DNA of 64,000 nucleotides from NCBI RefSeq assembly GCF_026914185.1, contig NC_070575.1, positions 3,431,001 through 3,495,000 of the forward strand. The letters are read 5' to 3'. Of the stretch, positions 21,472 through 31,607 are shown piece after piece. The DNA comes from Puccinia triticina. Lineage: Eukaryota; Basidiomycota; Pucciniomycetes; Pucciniales; Pucciniaceae. The position numbers and the translations under genes were made by a program. The notes under the pieces are model-generated. The model saw nothing but the letters and a program-made list of their open reading frames with translations. It did not search any database and had not been told where the DNA came from. Every line of letters starts with the position of its first letter. The first letter of the stretch is position 1.

Positions 21472-24378
21472 TATATTGATCAATATAGCGTATATTGATT
21501 AATTTATATTGATCATTTTTTTTTATTCCTCTTGATACCTTTTTCTGTGTTGCATGTCTCCTTAATAGTCTTCTATAATCTCTCTCCTTCCCCCTGTGTT
21601 AGCTTGAAGCCACAGGTTTTTTTTTTTTTTTTTTTTTTTGCCTGATAACACTCATAAATTTCTACATACACCATTTGATTCTTCATGAAAAAAAGACATT
21701 GCAAGTTTTAGGATTAATCCAGGGTGGCTGAGGGGTCTCAAAGTTTTTTTCTTTTTCTTTTTTACTTCAACAATTGATGTTATCAGAAGTCTCCAAATCT
21801 ACTTTTTTTCAAAAAAGGAAAAACATTGACCCCTGACCTCTCTCATGATACCATCCTGCAAACATTTTTAATTTGGTTGGTTGAACTTCCTGAAGATATT
21901 GCACATCATACTTGAGGTGCTACATGCATAAAGGCCTTTTTGAAATTGGTTTACCATGGTTTAGCATATTTTTGTTGGGTTCTTTGTTTTATCTACTTTT
22001 GTTATCACCCACAGATTAATGAGGAATATTTTGACATAGAATTTCATCCAAAAATTGTTCTGCATATAAAACCCAGAAATATTGTGTTTTGGGACACATG
22101 CATTATGCAGCAGCTACAATCTGATCAGTTGCCAAATATCACTACTTTTGTAGTTTCTTGGTGTTTCTGCCACTATATCTCATCACAGTGTGGGAATTCT
22201 TCTGCCATATGGTTATCAAAATGTTTAAATGCCCCCAAAAATTCTTTGTGTACCTTTACTCACCACAAAACCGCCAAATGTAGCAGCTACAGTCTGATCA
22301 GTTCCCAAACATCACAACTTTGGTAGTTTCTTGGTGTTTCTGCCACTATATCTCATCCCAGCGTAGGAATCCTTCTGCCATATGGTTACCAAAATTTTTA
22401 CATGCCCCCAAAGATTAATTATGTACCTTTACTGACCACAAAACCCCCAAATGTAGCAGCTACAGTCTGATCAGTTCCCAACTATCACTACTTTGGTATT
22501 TCTTGGTGTTTCTGCCACTATATCTCATCCCAGCGTGGGAATAATTCTGCCATATGGTTACCAAAATGTTAAAAAGCCCCCAAAGATTCATTACGTACCT
22601 TGACTGACCACAAAACCCCCAAATGTAGCAGCTACAGTCTGATCAGTTCCCAAAATCACTACTTTGGTAGTTTCTTGGTGTTTCTGCCACTATATCTCAT
22701 CCCAGCGTGGGAATCCTTCTACCATATGGTTATCAAAATTTTGACAGGCCCCCAATAATTCATTATGTACCTTTAGTCACCACAAACCCCCCAAATGTAG
22801 CAGCTACAGTCTGATCAGTTCGCAAATATGACTACTTTGGTAGTTTCCTGGTGTTTCTGCCACTATATCTCATCCCAGCTTGGGAATAATTCTGCCATAT
22901 GGTTACCAAAATGTTGACAAGCCCCCAAAGATTCATTATGTACCTTTTTGTAACCATATGGCAGAAGTATTCCCATGCTGGGATGAGATATAGTGGCAGA
23001 AACACCAAGAAACTACCAAAGTAGTGATATTTGGGAACTGATCAGATTGTAGCTGCTACATTCGGACGTTTTGTGGTCAGTAAAGGTACATAATGAATCT
23101 TCGGGGGCTATATAATATTTTGGTAACCATATGGCAGAATTATTCCCACGCTGGGATGAGATATAGTGGCAGAAACACCAAGAAATACCAAAGTAGTGAT
23201 ATTTGGGAACTGATCAGACTGTAGCTGCTACATTTGGGGGTTTTGTGGTCAGTAAGGGTACATAATGAATCTTTGGGGGACTCTAAACATTTTGGTAACC
23301 ATATGGCAGAAGTATTCCCACGCTGGGATGAGATATAGTGGCAGAAACACCAAGAAACTACCAAAGTAGTGATATTCGGGAACTGATCAGATTGTAGCTG
23401 CTACATTTGGAGGTTTTGTGGTCAGTAAAGGTACATATGAATCTTTGGGGGCCTGTAACCATTTGGTAACCATATGGCAGAAGTATTCCCACGCTGGGAT
23501 GAGATATAGTGGCAGAAACACCAAGAAATACCAAAGTAGTGATATTTGGGAACTGATCAGACTGTAGCTGCTACATTTGGGGGTTTTGTGGTCATTAAAG
23601 GTACATGATGAATCTTTAGGGGCCTCCAACCATTTCGGTAACCATATGGCAGACGGATTCCCACACGGGGATGAGATATAGTGGCAGAAACACCAAGAAA
23701 CTACCAAAGTAGTGATATTTGCGAACTGATCAGACTGTAGCTGCTGCATAATGGATGTGACCCCAAACACAATATTTCTGGGTTTTCTATGCAGAAAAAT
23801 TGTCCGATGAAATTTTATGTGGAAATATTCCTCATTAATCTGTGGTTGACAACAAAAGTTGATAAAAAAAAGAACCTGACAAAAATATGCTAAACCATGG
23901 TAAACTAATTTCAAAAAGGCCTTCTATGCATGTAGCACTTCAAGTATGATGTGCAATATCTTCAGGAAGTTCAACCAACCAAATTAGCAATGTGTGCAGG
24001 ATCGTATCATGATACTGATAGAGGTCAGGGGTCAATGTTTTTCCTTTTTTGAAAAAAAGTAGATTTGGAGACTTCTGATAACATCAATTGTTGAAGTAAA
24101 AAAAACAAGAAAAAAAAATTGATCCCCCTCAGCCACTCTGGATTAATCCTAAACCTTGCAGTGTATTTTTTTCATGTAGAATTGAATGGTGTATGTATAA
24201 ATTTATGAATGTTATCAGACAAAAAAAAAGATTCCTGTGGCTTGAAGCAAATACAGGGGAAGGAGATAGATTATAGAAGAGTATTGAGGAGACATGGAAC
24301 ACAGACAAAGGTATCAAGAGGAATAAAAAAAAATTGATCAATATAAATTGATCAATATACGCTATATTGATCAATATA
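21472..24378. repeat. Foldback element 2 (2.9-kb palindrome with tandem-repeat arms)
   Basis: Both ends read TATATTGATCAATATAGCG inward, and the arms remain reverse complements to a centre near 22945. From the outside in, each arm holds an A/T-rich tip with a long T (or A) tract, about 350 bp of unique arm sequence, and then five tandem units of about 171 bp. The units are marked by GTAGCAGCTACAGTCTGATC at about 22110, 22283, 22455, 22627 and 22798, and in reverse at 23040-23740. The only long frames (21940-22326 plus, 23387-23914 minus) are mirror images of each other and resemble no known protein. TA flanks each end. Long inverted repeats made of subrepeats are the hallmark of foldback (FB) transposons; a transposase source was not seen. 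Confidence 0.85.
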
Positions 24379-24400
24379 CAACATCGCAAATTCATCCATC

Positions 24401-26886
24401 TTGGTAGTGGTATCAGAAGAAGTGGTGAAGACGTACCTTCAACAACACTACCCAGAAGAGATTGAAGGGAAGACATGGGCTTCTTTCTTTTGTCAACAAT
24501 GCGCAACCTCAAAGAGCATAGACAAAAAATTGCCATGCAGTAATTTGCTAATCCCACGAGACAACCCAATGGACCTTCTAGTGTTGGACGTAGCCGGACC
24601 ATTCTTGTACAACATGTCAGGAAAGCGGTACATTCTCACCATGAGAGACCACGCCTTACATATGGTGTGATGCAATGACGGAACAAAGTGAAGTACGGAG
24701 CAAGATAATGGTGTGCATGAACCATTTGAAGAACACTTTTGGCAGATACCCAAAAAACCTGCGTTGTGACAATGCACCCGAGTATACAGCATCCCTGAAG
24801 AAGCTACTACAACCGCTTGGAATTTCTCTAGCACCGGTACCACCTTACATCCTGGAACACAATGGTGAGGCTGAGCGAGTCAACCGTACGCTAGGCAACA
24901 TGGCAAGGACCATGCTGCACAAATCAAAGATGCCTTGGCCGCATTGGAGCTATGCTTACCGGATGGCGGCTCACATACACAACAGGATTCCAAATAAGAA
25001 GGTAGTGACTTGTCCCCTCACAGCAATGTATGGAATAGAGATAGATCCGAATGTTCTGTACCCGTTTGGAGCGGAGGCAATAGTACACATACCAAAAGAA
25101 AAGCGCAATAAACTATCTCAGAGGGCGCATTTCGGAAAACTGATTGGGTATCCAGCGGCGGGAGGCGGTTGGCTCGTCCACTCTTCATACGATGGCAGGA
25201 TTCTACACTCAACTTCAGTCATATTTCCTGAATTTCAGTACCTCCCGGTCAAGAAGAAGACTCCATCAAAAGGCAATCTCGACCTCATCTTGAATCAAAT
25301 CGTGCTCAAACTAGGCAAGGAGGAGACCAAAATCAATGCAAAAGCAGAAGAACAAGCAATGAACAACTTGCCCATGAATGAAGACCAACAACTGCTGTTG
25401 CACATAAGATCAGCTCTAAAGTCACCGGACTCAAAAGAATGGCTAGGAGCGGCAAACTATGAAATCAACAAGTTCTTTGAACTCGACGTGTGAGAGCCAA
25501 TGGAACCGTTTCCTGGAGTCAAGGCTCTAGGTTTTTGGTGGGTATTTGCGATAAAAGAAGGAATGGCCGAAGGAGACCCGGAAATTTTTCAAGCAAGATA
25601 TGTCGCAAAAGGCTTCAATCAGGTAATGGGTAGGGACTGCAACAAAACATATGCTCTGACGGCTTCACTTGTCACTCTGCGATTACTTATTTCACTAGCA
25701 ATCAAGTACAATTATCCAATTGCAACATTTGACGTTAGTTTGGCTTACCTCTAGAGTCCTATAGAGGAAGAAGTCTATGTACAACCTCCCATCAAAATAC
25801 GCCCAGAATTAAAAGGAAAAATAATAAAATTGAAGAAAGCTATGTACGGTACAAAACAGGCGGCGAGATGCTGGTGGAAATTCTTCAAGAGCAAAATGGA
25901 AGATATTGGTTTTGTGGCGTCAGAATTGGAACAATCACTTTATATATATCAACAAGGACTGGATTTCATCATTATATGGCTACATGTGGATGACGGCTTT
26001 GCAGTGGCATCCAATGAAACTCTCATGCGGGAATTGAAAACAGCATTGGAGAAAGATATGAAAATAAAGTGGTTGGATAAGATTGCAAAACTCGTTGGTA
26101 TCAACATCAAAGTGAAGGCAGACGTGATCAAATTAGACCAAGAAAAGCTAGCTGATCAGATTGTGAATGACTACTCAAGACCTGGATTCAACCAGCAGAG
26201 CACCCTACCAGACATTCAACTAGAAGTACACTCGGGAGAACCTTTAGATCAAATGGCATACAGATCTATACTAGGTTCGCTCATGTATCTTGCGGCAGGG
26301 ACAAGACCGGACCTGTCATATGGAGTAAACCTTCTAGCTAGATACAGTCAAAATCCCTCAATGAACCATTGGAAAGCGCTAGACTTCTTGATTAGATACT
26401 TGAAGCGTTTGTCGTCAAAGAGACTTTTGATTTGAGGAAGCGGGGATACCCTGGATCTATGGTTGGATGTGAATTGGGGAGGCGAGCACAAGCAATTGAC
26501 TTCCGGTTTTGTTATCAAACATATGGGCAATGCCATTGCATGGGGAGCAAAACGGCAGACGGTGGTGGCACTCTTGACATGTGCGGCGGAATACGTAGCA
26601 CTCTTGGAAGGAGCTCAACACCTGGCGGGAATCTCAATTCTTTTGGACGACATTCAACATCAATTACCCATGAACGTATTCTGTGACAATGAAGCGGCAA
26701 CAACGCATCAAAGAAAAAGACTTGATATCTTATACGCGCATTTTACTTCATTAATGATTTCTTGCGGGAGAACAACATCAAGATAGCGTGGACAAGTACA
26801 ATCAACCAGCAAGCTGATATCTTCACCAAGAAACTAGGCCCCAACAAAATGGACACGGCAACGGCAAATCTAGATTTGACAGGGTA
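24401..26886 (+). pseudogene. Ty1/copia pol remnant (integrase-RT-RNase H)
   Basis: The integrase core (LLIPRDNPMDLLVLDVAGP near 24545, then DNAPEYTASLKK and PYILEHNGEAERVNRTLG) is followed by the reverse transcriptase start (WWVFAIKEG), the KKAMYGTKQAARCWWK block, the catalytic LHVDDGF near 25980, and RNase H (LLTCAAEYVALLEGAQHLAG; CDNEAA). One frameshift near 24660 separates the first frame from the rest. After that one frame continues almost to the end, broken only by three stops: TGA at 25491, TAG at 25752 and TGA at 26433. A late frame change is likely near 26750. It is inactive as sequenced. Confidence 0.85.
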
Positions 26887-26910
26887 AAGTTTACCAACTT
26901 GGGGGGGGGA

Positions 26911-27265
26911 TGTTAGAGAGTAAGCGGGCCAAGGTGGTAAACTTAGATCATTAGAGTTTCAACACACAGTTATGCATAAACAAATCATGTACATTTATGC
27001 ATTACTGCGGCTGCGCAAACTTGTACTTAGTCTAACTCAACCCGCCGGTATTGGTTCCTCTCTTTCCTCACCAAGATTGGACCCAATACCGTACCGGCCC
27101 GAGCTTACCTGCGAAGCATTTCTTTTCGTCAGGTGAGTGTGATCAAGACCAAGATTGGACCCAATACTGTGCCGGCCCGAGCTTACCTGTGAAGCATTTC
27201 TTTTTGTCAGATTTGCATTCACTCCCCGGAGTGTCTTATAAAATCCAATCGTGAACCCCCCTAAT
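26911..27265 (+). repeat. Ty1/copia 3' LTR
   Basis: It begins TGTTAGAGAGTAAGC right after the polypurine tract and probably ends at ...CCCCTAATACA near 27265. It contains a direct duplication of about 75 bp: CCAAGATTGGACCCAATAC occurs at 27071 and again at about 27149. A TTATAAAAT box lies at about 27236. The exact 3' boundary and target duplication could not be fixed because the 5' LTR is missing. Confidence 0.7.
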
Positions 27266-28543
27266 ACATGCATTGCATTTCTTGCACCATTGCTCATATG
27301 ATATTGCATTTGTTGCACCGTTGCTCATATGATTGATACGTGTGTGAAAGGCTATGTACATGGAAGGTCCCCTCTACAGCTCATAACAGAAACTGGGCCA
27401 AACATATGGACAACATGCAATTTAGTTTTGATTTCACATTCCCCATGACCAGTTGAGTTTCAGCCATTAGATTTGTTGATTTCTCTGAAGCTTTATGAAC
27501 TATTTCCTCCCTGATTTTCTGAAGGTAGCCAAGAAATTCATACACCTTGATCACCTGTATTCATAGAAGGTTTACCGGGTCATCAACATTGTCACCAAAC
27601 ACCCATCACACCAGATTCTTTGTGATGATCAGACTATTCCAACAAAGAATCTGGTTTTAAGAAAGGATTCGGATAAATCCGTGACATTTGGGTGCTGTCC
27701 CCAGGACACCAAGGTGCGCCCTTGGAGTAGAAGAGGGGGCAGATGCTCGCGCGCCGCACGGCCGCTGCGCAGGAAAACTGTGACAAGTTTTGGCCTCAGT
27801 AACCCAGTTTCTTTTTTTACCTGCCAAAACGTCAAGTAAGTCTACCAAGAGCAGTTTTGCGCGGCACTTTATCGCCTTGATGACACGAAGTATCACGTTA
27901 AAACACTTAGTCACAGTAGCAGGGGCAGTTCTCGACCATGGTCGACCTCCCTGTGATCGAGGAATCGCCGGGCGTATCACTTGGATTATGCACAATGCAC
28001 TCTACAGCCAATTGGTAGGGATATATCGGTTGCCGCTTTTTCAGCGAAGTGGGAGCTCAAATACAAGTTGGACGGAATAATATTGATTGCAATCAGACCA
28101 GTTTTACGTCAATATTATCTCCGATGTCCGAGTCTGACCCAGTCCCAGATTGTTTGACCAATCAGCGGCTATCTAAATCAGGCGCTCATCGAAGCTTAGA
28201 AAGATTTATAACTTTTTCCCGGCCCCAAGGGATGGTAAGAGTGTTCAACGCGCCCTCTCTTTGTCTTGGAGTGCTGAAACATCGCTCGGATCTAGTGTTC
28301 CGAAGGGGAAATTCTCTCTCTGGATTAAGTCCCTTGTCTGGATAATAATCTACATCCTCTCGAACTGCACTATTTCTTGCAGCTGAATTTTTGGCTTTAC
28401 TAGAATCATCTCAGCGCAACGTATCTGCGATCTTTAATATCTACTGCTAGACTGTGATCCGAAAAAACTCCATGAACCATCTCTGTGGGCAATTTCTTCG
28501 AATCTTCTGATCGAATTCAAGAAGAAGAAAGTAAGCCAGCATC
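27266..28543. other. Intergenic region upstream of the vWA gene
   Basis: No gene recognised. Two short copies of a TTGCACC(A/G)TTGCTCATATGAT motif follow the LTR (27279, 27311). The segment just before 28544 presumably holds the promoter and 5' UTR of the vWA gene. Confidence 0.5.
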
Positions 28544-30193
28544 ATGCCTCAAGGGTCTTCGCGCGCGATTTCAAATTATGTGTTTTTACCTGGGGGAACT
28601 CATCCCATTCACACCCAGTCAAACTATGTTGTGCAAAAAGAAAGCACAAGTAGGTCGCAGCATAGAAGCCAAGACGACAACCTCAACCGGACCACTCAAA
28701 AACTAACAAAAAACAACACCCAAAGGTCCCGCAACTTGGTTGACGGCCTTTTGCTAGATGGTTGCAAATCCGCTCGCAATTGTCTCAATTCTTTAGGGTA
28801 TTTGAATCTACCTCAGCCGATCATGTGTGGAATAAATCAAATAAACAACTCTTTAAACAGAAACTACACCAGACCGAGTCCTTCCCCAGACACCAGCGGC
28901 AACTCAGCCTCTCGTCCTTATAACGGCCATCCCAATCAACGACCAGTGATGATCAAAGGGAGTGACAATTCGCCGGCTAGACGCTCAAGTTCCACAAAGG
29001 AGAACTTGCTAGCAACACTGTACAGATATCAGACAATATTCTTGGTGGACGATAGCGCTTCGATGAGCTTGAACGGCTTGTGGAAGGAGGCTCGAGATGC
29101 TTTGTGCGCAGTGGCTGCCACCGCCGTCCAACGAACTCCAGGTCCACGATTTTCTCCTTCATGATGGTCAAATACATCAGCTTTTCAGTCGAATTGACCT
29201 TGTGATGCCCCCCTTTCTCCTTCTGCTTCTCACATGTAGATGGTATTGATATCTACTTCTTAAAGTGAGTTGCGGCATCTACGCTTCATTGACTGTGCTA
29301 TAGTGATTGTCGTGAATATGTCGCTCAAAAATGAGCCATCTGCTACCTCCAACTCTCCGGCACAAAAAAAGTACCAATACTCATCTTAGGAATGCAAGGA
29401 ATCCAGTAGAGGTAAATCAGTTGTTCAGTGAGGTTCGACCGAACGGCGCCTGTACTCCGATTGAAGCCCGTATAGAAGCACTAGTCAGTTACCAGTAAGT
29501 TCTCATTAGACCTTTGTCAGATCATGAAAGGCCGGGCCCTAAGAACATTGATATCAGGTTCCCAATTGATTGTTTATTCCAAACTAAAATGTGCAATTTG
29601 ATTTTTGACTGAAGCTTAGATCAGTTGGAATCCTTAAGAGCCCAAGGCCTACCTCCGATAAAGCCATTGAACCTGGTGGTCATCACTGACGGAGTAACGG
29701 ATGATCCCGAAACTCTGATTCTCACAATTCTGAGCATTGTGAATCGGTTAGAGGAGGGCAATTTTCCGCTGAATGAGGTCGGCATTCAGTTTATGCAGAT
29801 AGGGTCTAGCACGTTCGTCGCTATTCTATTCATTGTTTGTGGGCTTTTCTTCGTGAGTATTGACAAATCTGCATCCTCACACATTCAGGGAGGCAACCAA
29901 ACTCTTGAGAACCTTGGATGATGACTTGAAGAGAATATATGGGGTTAAACGAGATATTGTGGTGTGTGATCATCGCCAACTTACTCACAGCGGGGGAAAA
30001 ACATGTCTCCCTTTGTGCAGAATACTTATCTCCAATTGATAAAAATATGTACTTGCAGGATACTACGCCGTATAAAGGCAAACTGACTGGAGAGTTTGTG
30101 ATGAAGTGCTTGTTGGGGGGCATAAATAAAGTAAGGGGTGTATTTCTCAACTATGAAGAAAGAAAGAAACTGATGACACGGATTATTTCATAG
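28544..30193 (+). CDS. vWA-domain protein (374 aa)
   Basis: The model is join(28544..29141, 29240..29264, 29390..29494, 29615..29803, 29889..29961, 30059..30193); all joins keep frame. The N-terminal 160 residues are low-complexity and Asn/Ser-rich. The rest is a von Willebrand factor A domain. The metal-site motif FLVDDSASM (D-x-S-x-S) lies near residue 167, GIDIYFLKN follows the first intron, KPLNLVVITDG supplies the later MIDAS Asp, and VGIQFMQIG and a LRTLDDDL helix come next. The C-terminus has the conserved RDIVDTTPYKGKLTGEF. This is a common fungal family of small cytosolic vWA proteins of unsettled role, thought to mediate protein contacts. The exon 4 acceptor (GAAG, 29614) is weak but is the one that keeps the frame. 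Confidence 0.85.
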
Positions 30194-31607
30194 AGAATTG
30201 ACAAAAGAACTAATTAGAAGCTACAAGTTCCTACCACAAAGAGCTTAGAAGCTGCATAGTTCCTACCACCACAACCAAGCAAAAAAAAAAAAACAAAGTC
30301 ACATGATTTGATGCGACAACCAATCCAACACCAACTATTATGGTTATGATTTTCTCCACACACATGCACACATACATCCTGGGTTTCTGATCCAAAGTTT
30401 CACTTCAATTGAACTAGACCTAGATTTTTGAACAAATGAATGATACATCAAACATGAATTTGTTAATTTAGCAATGTGGCAATGTTTGCTCTATTTGTCC
30501 ACATCATCCCCCTTGGAACTACAGAGGGACTTGGCGGGATGGTTTTAAGTGGCCATGACCCGGCACGAGGTACCCGACGTAGGCAAATGCTTGGTTTTTC
30601 TTATCTGGTTTGAAGGCTTGGTTGTTGATCCCGATGCAAAACAAGTTGCACGGCACTGGGTGTGTGATGAGATGGAGGGCATAGGTAACCTCATCAGGCA
30701 CACGATTTGCGATTTACAAATGCAAACAAGAGATGCACGACGCGCATAAAGATTACATTCCATGTCCATCGCCGAGGCCTCCAGCGACTGCCCATCAGCT
30801 CCCTCATGTAAGACCGGCCTCGCACACAGCTTACATAGGACGCACACCCAACCCAAAAAAAGAATGACCAAAAAACACGAAGGGACATAGCGAAAGCGAA
30901 ACAAAGAGGTGGATGTGGGGAAGGGGGGATAAATAAGCCCAGAGAAAAAGCGCGAGAGATGCTGATTGGACGCGAGGATAAAAAGAGAAAGGGGAGGCCA
31001 TGGAGGCGAGCCACTGGGCCTTATCTGACGCAACCTGGGGCCACGAAACCCAAGGATGGCTGTGGCCGGTGTTGGCATTTCAAGAGTAGTGTTGCTTTCG
31101 GAAAGCAAGGGCGAACTACTCGCCACCTCTGGGCATAACAAGACTAGAGCCGGTGTGTCCTGCCTGATACCGATCGATGAGTGGCGCGTTGTATGAGACG
31201 AAGGAAGCGAATCGCTAGTGATGCAAGCGTCCTTGAGTCAATGCGGGTCGTTTTGATGCTTCCCCCAGGCGGGCGAGGCCACCAATCCTACTCCCGTTCT
31301 CGCTCTAGTCCAGTGCGGCTGTTGACGTGAAGAGAGGTTGACGGTGTGTGGAGATGGACGAGAGGTTATGCCCATCGGGGCGACGGGTGCTCGCCGTCAT
31401 CGACATACAGGTTTGCATGGTTGGAGACGAGGCCGAGGATGGGGGACTGGAGTTGAGGAAGCGCATGAGGATGGACGTGATCGGGGTGGGCAGGGGACTT
31501 GAGCCGGGGCAATTGACTTACGAGGCTGGAGGTTTTCTGCAGGAGCGTTGAGCGGGAGGGGTGTGTGGGCGATTTGCTGGTGATGGCTGTGTGTGTGTGT
31601 TCGAGGT
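30194..31607. other. Intergenic region between convergent vWA and RasGAP genes
   Basis: No convincing gene. A frame of about 198 codons on the minus strand (31141-30545) lacks conserved motifs and overlaps open frames on the other strand. It probably contains the 3' UTRs of both neighbours. Confidence 0.5.

Larger units (their letters stand above)
24393..27265 (+). mobile_element. 5'-truncated Ty1/copia retrotransposon with 3' LTR
   Basis: Integrase, reverse transcriptase and RNase H regions follow in Ty1/copia order, then a polypurine tract (GGGGGGGGGA at 26901) and a 3' LTR starting TGTTAGAG at 26911. The gag, protease and 5' LTR are absent. The element starts 15 bp after the right end of foldback element 2, and no matching 5' part lies on the other side of that element, so the 5' end was lost, not merely displaced. 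Confidence 0.85.

Noticed and set aside
21940..23914. Two related frames of 128 and 175 codons as possible genes of foldback element 2
   Set aside because: They are mirror copies of the tandem-repeat arm, Cys/Ser/Tyr-rich by composition, and resemble no transposase or other protein.
30545..31141. A 198-codon minus-strand frame with a hydrophobic stretch
   Set aside because: No conserved motif, no start context, competing frames on the other strand, and a position in the convergent 3' intergenic space.
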